A stretch of 64,000 bases of DNA, taken from contig NZ_JADKYP010000008.1 in assembly GCF_015354405.1 (NCBI RefSeq), forward strand, positions 62,001-126,000. Direction: 5' to 3'. Source of the DNA: Nocardia sp. BSTN01 (GTDB lineage Bacteria; Actinomycetota; Actinomycetes; Mycobacteriales; Mycobacteriaceae). Numbering within the stretch: position 1 is the first letter of the stretch; each line of letters opens with the position of its first letter. The notes beneath the pieces are model-generated. The model was not told the origin of the DNA and searched no databases. It saw only the letters and a program-made list of their open reading frames with translations. Of the stretch, positions 1 through 9,245 are shown one piece after another. Made by a program: the position numbers and the translations under genes.

Positions 1-112
1 AGCAGGTGAGCAAGGCGCGCCGCGGTGGCCGGCGCGCGGCCGAACGTACTGGGCGAGGGCGGGATTCGGTCGAGCGACCCGGATACGTTCCCATCCCGGT
101 GCGGATCAAGAA

Positions 113-1171
113 ATGACCACTCGGGTCGGACGAGAGGCTCCGCTCACCGTCGGCATCGATGTCGGCGGGACGAATATCCGGGCGTCGGTCGTCGACGGGG
201 ACGGTGAGGTGCTCGACACCGTCCAGGCGCCCACCCCGCATTCGGCGCACGCGCTCGAGGACGGTCTCGACCGCGCGGTACGGGAATTGTGCGCGCGGCA
301 CGATATCGGGGCGGTGGGGCTGGCGGTCGCGGGCTTCGTCGACGAATCCCGGTCCTCGGTGCGCTTCGCACCGCATCTGCCGTGGGAGGACACCGCGGTC
401 GCCGGGCGGCTCGGACGTCGGCTCGGGTTGCCGGTGATTCTCGAACACGATGCCAATGCCGCGATGTGGGCCGAATATCGGTTCGGCGCGGCCGCGGGCG
501 CGCACAACGGCGTGCTGGTCGCGATCGGCACCGGGATCGGCGCGGCGCTGCTGGTGGAGGGGCGGCTGTATCGCGGAAGTTACGGTGTCGCACCGGAATT
601 GGGGCATCTGCAGGTGGTGCCGCACGGCCGGATCTGCCCGTGCGGCAAACGCGGCTGCTGGGAGCGCTACTGCAGCGGGACGGCGCTGGTCGACACCGCG
701 ATCGAAATGCTCGCCACCGATCCGATGCCGTCGACGATCCTGGCGCGGGAGGTGGTCGGCGATCCGGGATCGCTGACCGGGCGGCGGGTGGCGGGCGCGG
801 CCCACGACGGCGATCCGGTGGCGCTGCACGTGATGGCCGATTTCGCCCGCTGGCTGGGGCTGGGACTGGCCTTCGTCAGCGATATCTTCGATCCGGATCT
901 GATCGTCATCGCGGGCGGCGTCAGCTCCTCGGCGCCGCTGTTCCTCGACGACGCGCGCGAGCACTACGCCGCCGCGATCACCGGCGGCCGCCATCGTCCG
1001 CTGGCCCGCATCCGCACCACGCAACTGGGGGAGGCGGCGGGCATGATCGGCGCGGCCGAACTCGCGCGCACGGCCCTGGAGACCGGGGCCGCCGAGGGGC
1101 ATGCGCCGGCGACCGGCCGCGGCGATTCGGCGGCCTTGCCGCGAGCCCGCTCCACCGCGGGCCGGGAATAG
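113..1171 (+). CDS. glk: ROK-family glucokinase
   Basis: Predicted cytosolic sugar kinase of the ROK family that phosphorylates glucose to glucose-6-phosphate. The N-terminal phosphate-binding motif DVGGTN is at residues 16-21, the catalytic region EHDANAA carries Asp113, and the ROK zinc motif CPCGKRGC lies at about 175-182, following an ELGHLQV segment. At 352 residues it is longer than the short polyphosphate glucokinases and slightly longer than typical actinobacterial glucokinases; the extra length is a low-complexity C-terminal tail after about residue 320. ATG is chosen because the P-loop follows 16 residues later; the ribosome site is weak. A TACGTT hexamer at 84-89 could be a -10. 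Whether the donor is ATP or polyphosphate cannot be read from sequence. Confidence 0.88.
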   Translation: MTTRVGREAPLTVGIDVGGTNIRASVVDGDGEVLDTVQAPTPHSAHALEDGLDRAVRELCARHDIGAVGLAVAGFVDESRSSVRFAPHLPWEDTAVAGRLGRRLGLPVILEHDANAAMWAEYRFGAAAGAHNGVLVAIGTGIGAALLVEGRLYRGSYGVAPELGHLQVVPHGRICPCGKRGCWERYCSGTALVDTAIEMLATDPMPSTILAREVVGDPGSLTGRRVAGAAHDGDPVALHVMADFARWLGLGLAFVSDIFDPDLIVIAGGVSSSAPLFLDDAREHYAAAITGGRHRPLARIRTTQLGEAAGMIGAAELARTALETGAAEGHAPATGRGDSAALPRARSTAGRE

Positions 1172-1530
1172 TCCTCCACGGCGCTCCGGGAAAACACGGC
1201 GGTCCGGAAAAGCCTCCGGTTCCTCGGCGCCGATGCCGCGCGGCGGAAACGGAATCGGCCACTCTGCTCGTGCTCGTTCGCCGGGCGCGGCGTACGAGTG
1301 GGGAGCAAATGATCCGTGGCGTCGCACATCTCGCCGATTCACTCGACGGCCGGTCGGTTTCGCACGGCGGAAGCACCTCATGCGTACCCGATTTCACCGA
1401 TGTGATTGCCGGCATGTGAAATACCTCGTGTGGGGTTGGTCGCAGCAGGTCGGCGACGGTAGAGTCGGTGCCGACGGAGGTGCCTGCGACGAGGCCGGTC
1501 CCGTTCGACAATCACAGGGGAAAGGACGCA
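1172..1530. other. intergenic region between glk and acyltransferase
   Basis: This stretch of 359 bases carries no convincing gene. The only signal is a plausible promoter near its 3' end (1436-1465) reading into the acyltransferase. The first half is GC-rich and its apparent open frames run through the flanking genes without their own ribosome sites. Confidence 0.5.
1436..1465 (+). promoter_or_regulatory. candidate promoter of the acyltransferase gene
   Basis: TTGGTC at 1436-1441 and TAGAGT at 1460-1465 are 18 bases apart, matching a housekeeping sigma factor layout. They would place the transcript start near 1472, leaving a leader of about 60 bases before the ATG at 1531. Based on motif match only. 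Confidence 0.35.
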
Positions 1531-2256
1531 ATGTTCTACTGGCTGCTCAAATTCGTGCTGGTCGGGCCCTTCATGCACATCTACAACCGGCCGAAGGTCG
1601 AGGGCGTGGAGAATATCCCCGCCGACGGAGCAGTCATCCTCGCCGGCAATCATCTGTCGTTCACCGACTGGTTGTTCACGCCGTTGCTGAGCCCCCGTCG
1701 CATCACCTATCTGGCCAAGGCCGAATACTTCACCACGCCGGGACTCAAGGGCCGGCTGCAGAAGTTCTTCTTCTCCGGCACCGGTCAGTATCCGATCGAC
1801 CGCAGCGGCGCCAGCGCCGCCGAGGACGCGCTCAACACCGCTCGCAAACTGCTGGGCGAGGGCCGCATGGTCGGCTTGTACCCGGAAGGCACCCGCTCGC
1901 CCGACGGCCGCCTGTACAAGGGCAAGACCGGTGTGGCACGCCTCGCCCTGGAGACCGGTGTGCCGGTGATCCCGGTGGCACTGATCGGGACCGACGAGGT
2001 GTGTCCTCCCGGCCCGTTCCGGTGGCGCCGCCGCCGCGTCACCGTGAAATTCGGTGCGCCGATCGACTTCTCCCGTTACGAGGGCATGGGCGGTAACCGC
2101 TTCGTCGAGCGGGCCGTCACCGACGAGATCATGTACGAGCTGATGCGGATGTCGGGCAAGGAGTACGTCGACGTCTACGCCGCCAGCCTGAAGAAGGGCG
2201 TGCCCTCCGGCAGCCGGCCCGAGGCCGAGCGGATCCCGGAGACCCTGGCGAGCTGA
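1531..2256 (+). CDS. 1-acyl-sn-glycerol-3-phosphate acyltransferase (PlsC-like)
   Basis: Membrane-associated acyltransferase of 241 residues, expected to move a fatty acyl group onto lysophosphatidic acid or a related glycerolipid. The family catalytic HX4D motif is NHLSFTD with His41 and Asp46, and the substrate-binding PEGTRS motif is at 118-123. The N-terminal segment around residues 2-15 is hydrophobic and may anchor the protein. ATG at 1531 is preferred over an in-frame ATG at 1468 because a purine-rich ribosome site (AGGGGAAAGG) ends just before it and the family homology begins there. It corresponds to Rv2182c of M. tuberculosis by position and type. The exact acyl acceptor is unknown. 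Confidence 0.9.
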   Translation: MFYWLLKFVLVGPFMHIYNRPKVEGVENIPADGAVILAGNHLSFTDWLFTPLLSPRRITYLAKAEYFTTPGLKGRLQKFFFSGTGQYPIDRSGASAAEDALNTARKLLGEGRMVGLYPEGTRSPDGRLYKGKTGVARLALETGVPVIPVALIGTDEVCPPGPFRWRRRRVTVKFGAPIDFSRYEGMGGNRFVERAVTDEIMYELMRMSGKEYVDVYAASLKKGVPSGSRPEAERIPETLAS

Positions 2257-2271
2257 CTCTCGCCCTACGCT

Positions 2272-2303
2272 CTCGGCCCCCGGACAACCGTCCGGGGGCC
2301 GAG
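2272..2303. terminator. bidirectional terminator hairpin
   Basis: A perfect 14-bp stem (CTCGGCCCCCGGAC, 2272-2285, pairing with 2290-2303) with a 4-base loop sits between two convergent genes. TTCGTCT follows on the plus strand. It probably ends transcription of both the acyltransferase and the exonuclease gene. Confidence 0.75.
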
Positions 2304-2310
2304 TTCGTCT

Positions 2311-4382
<2,072 letters not shown>

Positions 4383-4395
4383 CGGATCGGCCGTA

Positions 4396-4788
4396 GTGGA
4401 CGTCGTATTTCGCAATGACGAGGGCCCCTCGCGCGGTGACGGCCGCCCGCGCGGGGAAGGTCCGGCGAGCGCGCAGAGCGCGCTCCGGATCGGCAACGCC
4501 GATCGCACCATTCTGCGTTTGCTGCGCGATCGCGACCGCGACGGGATCCCGTCGGAGGTCGTGCTGCGTGACGGCAGCCGCGTGCTGATCTTCAACATCT
4601 GCTGGGGCTACGAGATCTCCTGGGGGTTCGACGTGTCCCACGGCTACGTGCCCGCAGCGGCCGCCGCACAGATCACCACCAACATCAGCCCGAGTATCGG
4701 CGGGGTTCCGGTGGAGGTGTTCACCACCGCCGCGGTGGTCGCGGTCAACGATCCGGAAACCGGTGACCCGTTGCTGGCGGTCGGCTGA
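4396..4788 (+). CDS. conserved hypothetical protein downstream of aroG
   Basis: A 130-residue protein I do not recognise. The N-terminal 35 residues are polar and glycine/arginine-rich. The rest looks like a compact mostly beta domain, with NICWGYEISWGFDVSHGYVP at its core and a C-terminal VEVFTTAAVVAVNDPETGDPLL. It has no signal peptide or membrane segment. GTG at 4396 follows the aroG stop by 13 bases, so it is probably cotranscribed with aroG and translated by reinitiation. Codon use is like its neighbours. A role tied to aromatic biosynthesis or to the adjacent kinase would be a guess. Confidence 0.65.
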   Translation: MDVVFRNDEGPSRGDGRPRGEGPASAQSALRIGNADRTILRLLRDRDRDGIPSEVVLRDGSRVLIFNICWGYEISWGFDVSHGYVPAAAAAQITTNISPSIGGVPVEVFTTAAVVAVNDPETGDPLLAVG

Positions 4789-4933
4789 ACCGCCCGTCCG
4801 GGAATCACGCGATCGTGACATGAGCCGCAAAAGTTAGCTGCCCGGTTGCTGAACGCCGGAACCTGCACTAGGTTTCCAGGCGTGACACTGCAGCGGCAAC
4901 AGGCTGTGCGGGATACGTGCTGAGAGGATCGCT

Positions 4934-5248
4934 ATGCAGAGCGCATCGGTAGCCAGGGGATTGCAAACTGCGGGCAGGCCGGTCGCCGCCCTCGCCGAAC
5001 ATGTGCTCGAGATCGATGGTGTCCCGGTCACGATCGTGATCGAACGCCCCGAGGTCGATCGTGCCGGCATCGCGTGGCGCTGCCGGGTGCGGGTGGTGCG
5101 CGGCAACGGCCGGCTCGAACTGTCCCAGGTGGTCGGCGCCAGTGCCAGCGCGGTGCTACGGCAGGCGCTCGACCTGGCCGGGCGGCGGCTGGGCATCAGT
5201 GAGGCCGAACTGCTCGGCGGCGCGGATGTGGGCGGTGTGCTCGGCTGA
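4934..5248 (+). CDS. small hypothetical protein convergent with pknL
   Basis: A 104-residue protein without a recognised family. It has a beta-rich centre (VLEIDGVPVTIVIERPEVD, WRCRVRVVRGNGRLELSQV) followed by a helical end (LRQALDLAGRRLGISEAELLGG). No signal peptide or transmembrane segment is visible. GAGAGG lies about 6 bases before the ATG, supporting this start. The gene ends 8 bases from the end of pknL, which is on the opposite strand, so transcripts would overlap. Confidence 0.6.
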   Translation: MQSASVARGLQTAGRPVAALAEHVLEIDGVPVTIVIERPEVDRAGIAWRCRVRVVRGNGRLELSQVVGASASAVLRQALDLAGRRLGISEAELLGGADVGGVLG

Positions 5249-5256
5249 GCCCGGGG

Positions 5257-7218
5257 TCAGAACGGCAGGACGGTGAGGGTGACCGTCGATCCGGGCGCCA
5301 CATTCGCACCGCCGAACGGGGACTGCACCCGGACGGTGCCGCGGTCGCCGCTGAACACCTGGTTCAGCACGACCTTGAGGCCCATCGCCTCGAGTTCGGA
5401 GCGGGCCGCGGCGGCGTTCTTGCCGATGACATCGGGAACCTGGATGGCGTCGGAGACGATCAGCGTCACCGTCGCACCGGAGAGCACCTGGGTGCCGGCG
5501 GCCGGATCGGTGCCCGCGACCTGCCCCGGCTTGATCTTGCCGTCGAAGTCGGTGCGGGTGTCACCGACGGTGAGTCCGGCGTTCTGCAGCGTCGCCTTCG
5601 CCTCGTCGACGGTCTTGCCGCGCACATCGGGCAGCTTCACCGGCTGCGAACCCTTACTGCGATAGACCTTCACCTGGGCACCGGTCGGCAGGACCGTGCC
5701 GGGCGCCGGATCCAGTTGCGCCACCGACCCTTTCGGTGCGGTGCTGGGTTTCTCACCGCCGTCGACGGGGGTGAGGCCGGCATCGCGGATGAGCTGGTTC
5801 ACCGTCTTCGTGTCCTGGCCGGGCTGAAACTGCGGCACATGCGGCTGTCCGCTGGACACCAGGACGGCGACCGTCGACCCCTTCAGCACCTTCGCCCCGG
5901 CGGAGGGATCGGTGCCGACCACCCCGCCGACCGGAATGATGTCGGACGCCCTGTCCCGTACGGTCGTCCCGAATCCGGCGTCCTTCAGCTTCGCGGTCGC
6001 CTGTTCGGTGGTCATCCCGGCGATCGCCGGAACGGACGAATAGCGGCCGACGCCCAGCCACCAGCCGCCGATACCCAGCAGCAGTGCGAGAACCACCACC
6101 ACGGCCGCCCAGATCAGGACTCGGCGCCGGGATCTGCCGCGATCGGGCACGAATTCCGGTCGATGCGGTGAGGGCGGCGGCTGATGCGCTCGATCCGCTT
6201 CCGGATCGGGCATCGGATGGGCCGCGGTCATCACCCGGGTGTGGGACGGTTCGGCCGCGAGCCGGGTCGTCGCCTCGGTGACCGGCTGCGGGGTGTGGGT
6301 GGGTCCGGGTGCCGCGGCAGGTGTCTGGACGACGCGGTATCGCGCGGACAGGTGTTCCGCCGATTCCCGGGGGGCCGGCACCCGGTAGTCGGGCAGGTGC
6401 AGCGCGGTGGCGATGCGGTGCAGTTCGGCGGCCATCTCGGTGGCGTCGGCGAAGCGGTGCGCGGGTTCGCGGGCGGTGGCGTGCGCGACCAGTTCGTCGA
6501 ATTCCGGTGGTATGCCCTCGATGAACCGGCTCGGGCTCGGCACATCCTTCTCGACCCGCTGATACGCGATCGACAGCGAGGTGTCACCGGTGAACGGCGC
6601 ACGGCCGGTGAGCATTTCGAAGATCAGAATGCCGAAGGAGTAGACGTCGCTGCGGGCGTCGGCATTCCCGGCGGTGACCTGTTCCGGCGACAGATACGCC
6701 GCGGTGCCGAGGATGACGCTGGCCGAGGTCATATTCGAGCCGGCCACCGCGCGCACCAGGCCGAAATCGGCGATCTTCACCTCACCGGCATCGGAGATCA
6801 GCACGTTCTCCGGTTTGACGTCGCGGTGCACCAGTCCGGCCGCGTGCGCGACACCGATCGCGCGCAGCACCGGCTCGGCGACCGCGCGCACCGCGTGCGG
6901 CGGCATCGGCCCGCGTTCGCGCAGCAGTTCGCGCAGGGTGCCGCCCTCGACGAGCTCCATGATGAGGAACGGATATTCCCCGTCGATGCCCTGGTCGTAG
7001 ACCGCCACCAGCGAGGGATGCTTCAACTTGGCCACCGAGCGGGCCTCGAATTCGAAGCGGGTCAGAAACTGCGGGTCACCGGCGAACTTGGGGTCCATCA
7101 CCTTGATCGCCACGGGCCGGTCCAGCCGGGTGTCGACTCCCCGGAACACCATCGACATCCCACCGCGCGCGATCGGCGCGTCGATGCGGTAGCGCCCGTC
7201 CAGCATCTGGCCGATCAA
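5257..7218 (-). CDS. pknL: serine/threonine protein kinase PknL with four PASTA domains
   Basis: Transmembrane sensor kinase of 653 residues. The cytoplasmic kinase domain (1 to about 270) has the glycine loop ARGGMS, VAIK with Lys39, HRDVKPEN with catalytic Asp133, DFG at 151-153 and SPEQ at the end of the activation segment. A proline-rich, Thr/Ser-rich juxtamembrane stretch follows, then one membrane helix at about 367-390 and four extracellular PASTA repeats to the C terminus. PASTA repeats bind muropeptides or beta-lactams in related kinases. As I recall, M. tuberculosis PknL lacks these repeats, so this is the long form. Translation likely starts at TTG 7218, which has GGAGG 8 bases upstream; ATG 7206 is the alternative. 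It diverges from its probable substrate gene at 7377. Confidence 0.92.
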   Translation of the reverse strand: MIGQMLDGRYRIDAPIARGGMSMVFRGVDTRLDRPVAIKVMDPKFAGDPQFLTRFEFEARSVAKLKHPSLVAVYDQGIDGEYPFLIMELVEGGTLRELLRERGPMPPHAVRAVAEPVLRAIGVAHAAGLVHRDVKPENVLISDAGEVKIADFGLVRAVAGSNMTSASVILGTAAYLSPEQVTAGNADARSDVYSFGILIFEMLTGRAPFTGDTSLSIAYQRVEKDVPSPSRFIEGIPPEFDELVAHATAREPAHRFADATEMAAELHRIATALHLPDYRVPAPRESAEHLSARYRVVQTPAAAPGPTHTPQPVTEATTRLAAEPSHTRVMTAAHPMPDPEADRAHQPPPSPHRPEFVPDRGRSRRRVLIWAAVVVVLALLLGIGGWWLGVGRYSSVPAIAGMTTEQATAKLKDAGFGTTVRDRASDIIPVGGVVGTDPSAGAKVLKGSTVAVLVSSGQPHVPQFQPGQDTKTVNQLIRDAGLTPVDGGEKPSTAPKGSVAQLDPAPGTVLPTGAQVKVYRSKGSQPVKLPDVRGKTVDEAKATLQNAGLTVGDTRTDFDGKIKPGQVAGTDPAAGTQVLSGATVTLIVSDAIQVPDVIGKNAAAARSELEAMGLKVVLNQVFSGDRGTVRVQSPFGGANVAPGSTVTLTVLPF

Positions 7219-7376
7219 ACTGCTGTCCTCCGAATATCACCTAGCGGTTGCCGCCCCCGTGACGGCACCCCCGATCGTATAGGCGTGCGCCGTCACGGTC
7301 GCTGATGACGTGCTTACGCCCCCGCCGAAACCGGGCGTACGCCGTATCCGGATGCCGACGGACTACCGTTGTGCAG

Positions 7377-7745
7377 GTGAGTGCATTTCCTTGCAGCGAC
7401 GATGTCGTTCCCGAATCGGTGACCCTGCTTCCGTTGCCGGATGTGGCCGAACAACTGGGCATCGCGGTGACCAGAGTGCATCAGATGCTGCGCGATCATC
7501 AACTGATCGCGATCCGCCGCGGCGGTATCGCCGGTATCCCGAAGGACTTCTTCGATTCGTCGGGCGCGGTCGTCAAACCCCTGACCGGCCTCATCACGGT
7601 GATGCGTGATGCGAAATATACGAACGAGGAAATCCTCGAGTGGATGTACGCCGAGGACGACACCCTGCCCGGGCGTCCGATCGACGCCATCCACGGGCCG
7701 CTCGCCCGCGAGGTCGTCCGCCGGGCCGCGGCCGAACCGTTCTGA
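7377..7745 (+). CDS. Rv2175c-like winged-helix DNA-binding protein
   Basis: A 122-residue protein with an N-terminal helix-turn-helix (LPLPDVAEQLGIAVTRVHQMLRDHQLIAIRR) and a C-terminal domain seen in Rv2175c homologues (GLITVMRDAKYTNEEILEWMYAEDD, then AIHGPLAREVVRRAA). In M. tuberculosis Rv2175c binds DNA and is phosphorylated by PknL; the divergent pknL next door supports the same pairing. The start is uncertain between GTG 7371 and GTG 7377. TACCGT at 7364-7369 would start transcription at about 7376, favouring 7377 as an essentially leaderless start. Its DNA target is unknown. Confidence 0.83.
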   Translation: MSAFPCSDDVVPESVTLLPLPDVAEQLGIAVTRVHQMLRDHQLIAIRRGGIAGIPKDFFDSSGAVVKPLTGLITVMRDAKYTNEEILEWMYAEDDTLPGRPIDAIHGPLAREVVRRAAAEPF

Positions 7746-7775
7746 GCCGGGCGGCGCCGGGCGCAGAGTCCGGTG

Positions 7776-9245
7776 TCAGGCGCGGGGCGCGTTCGGTCGT
7801 GCCGTGTTCAATGCGCGGGGGACCGTGGTGCGCAACGCGCCGGGGACCGCGGTGCGAGAAGCGCGGGGGAGCGGGGTGCGGAGAGGCGGGGCCGGATTCG
7901 CCGGGCGGCGCAGCCCGGAACCGAATTCGGTGACCGCGACCCGGAGCCGCCGCGAGGTGGGAACCGTTGCGCGGCGGTCGAAGACGGCGTAGTCGTGGCG
8001 CTCGATCTCGTCGAGGATGCCGCCGTACAGCACGGCCGCGGTGCGAATGGCCGGTCGCACGCGCGGCCGGAGCAGGTCGATGCCGGGCGTGGCGGTGCGA
8101 TAGACCGCGCGGTTGACCGCGATCAGATGTGCCAGGGCGCGCCGCACGCGCGGCTCGGTCCGGCCGGTGCGCCGGCAGTGGGCGAGCAGATCGGCGTCGA
8201 CGCCGAAGGCCGCGAGCTCGTCACCCGGCAGGTAGACGCGCCCCCGATCGAGGTCTTCGGCGACATCACGCAGAAAGTTCGTGAGCTGGAAGGCCTCACC
8301 CAGCGCCGCGGCCGCCGGTTCGGCCTCGGCCACCGGTACCACCGTGCCGAGTATCGGCAGCAGTTGCAGCCCGATCGCCGCTGCCGAACCGCGCATGTAC
8401 TCCCGCAACTCGCCCATATCCGCATACCGATTCCGGAACAGCGCGCTCCCCGGCACATCCATCCGCATCGCATCGAGGAAGACCCGGAAGTGTTCGGGCG
8501 CAATGCGATAGCGGACGATGGTGTCGACGAGTGCGGTGAGTACCGGGCCGTCGATCGCCGCGCTTTCCGGGAGACGGCACTCGGGCTCCGCGGTGCCGGT
8601 CATGTCCCGGCTGCCGGTCGCGACACGGCTCGTGGCCGTTCCGGTGGTGTTTGCGCCGCGTGCTGCCGCGGCACCGCGAGCCGCCGGGGCGGGGGAATGG
8701 ACAACGCCCACCGGCACGGCGTCCTCGGCTCGGTGACAGCTTCGCGTGCCCGCGCTCGAACGCCAGCGATCCGAGTCCGTATCCGGCTCGTACCCGCCGG
8801 TGTCCAGGGCCGGCGAATCGCCCTTACGGACGACAGCGCCGAGCCCGCGGGTGCGCTCGTCTGTTCCGAAGATGCCCGCCTCGTGCAACGCGGTAAGGAG
8901 CTGCGTCTCGATCCGGTCGAGGCGCCATGCCGCTGTGCGATCGACGGTTCCCGGAACGGGCGCGACCTGGCCCTTGTCGTGATCGAGGTCCGCGGAGCCG
9001 ACATCGCATGCCCTCGAACGCCCGAGGTCGGGCCCGGCGAAACCGCCCGTATCCCAGGCGCTTTCGGCATGATCCACGACGTCGTCGACCACCCGTGCGA
9101 ACGCGTAGAGTGCGTGCACCGCGGCCCGCTGTGGTGGGGACAGCAGGCGAGTGGCCAGAAAGTAGGTGCGGCCGTGTTCCGCCGCGATGGTCCTGCAGTG
9201 CCGGTATGCGGCCGCCAGTTCGGCGTCGGGGCCGCGGCCGGTCAT
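7776..9245 (-). CDS. crtB: phytoene synthase, greatly enlarged
   Basis: Head-to-head condensation of two geranylgeranyl diphosphates to phytoene. Both aspartate-rich motifs are present: VVDDVVD (residues 52-58) and DVAEDLDRGRVYLP after FLR. Also present is the FRVFLDAMRMD segment and a C-terminal ILDEIERHDYAVFDRRATV. At 489 residues it is far longer than the usual 290-350. Extra residues fall at about 66-103 and 125-232, both low complexity, and a tail after about residue 448 is built of 8-residue repeats. The frame is intact throughout, so this looks like insertion rather than decay. Its ATG overlaps the mptA stop by 4 bases (ATGA), implying translational coupling at the end of an idsA-crtI-mptA-crtB operon. 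Confidence 0.88.
   Translation of the reverse strand: MTGRGPDAELAAAYRHCRTIAAEHGRTYFLATRLLSPPQRAAVHALYAFARVVDDVVDHAESAWDTGGFAGPDLGRSRACDVGSADLDHDKGQVAPVPGTVDRTAAWRLDRIETQLLTALHEAGIFGTDERTRGLGAVVRKGDSPALDTGGYEPDTDSDRWRSSAGTRSCHRAEDAVPVGVVHSPAPAARGAAAARGANTTGTATSRVATGSRDMTGTAEPECRLPESAAIDGPVLTALVDTIVRYRIAPEHFRVFLDAMRMDVPGSALFRNRYADMGELREYMRGSAAAIGLQLLPILGTVVPVAEAEPAAAALGEAFQLTNFLRDVAEDLDRGRVYLPGDELAAFGVDADLLAHCRRTGRTEPRVRRALAHLIAVNRAVYRTATPGIDLLRPRVRPAIRTAAVLYGGILDEIERHDYAVFDRRATVPTSRRLRVAVTEFGSGLRRPANPAPPLRTPLPRASRTAVPGALRTTVPRALNTARPNAPRA
7789..7884 (-). repeat. 24-bp tandem repeat in the crtB 3' end
   Basis: Four degenerate 24-base units lie at 7789-7812, 7813-7836, 7837-7860 and 7861-7884. 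On the minus strand they encode the octapeptides LRTPLPRA, SRTAVPGA, LRTTVPRA and LNTARPNA at the C terminus of phytoene synthase. The frame is preserved between units, so the array expanded as coding sequence. Confidence 0.7.

Noticed and set aside
7776-9245. CrtB as a frameshifted or fused pair of genes
   Set aside because: A single continuous frame links both aspartate motifs and the start and end are consistent; insertion is the simpler reading.
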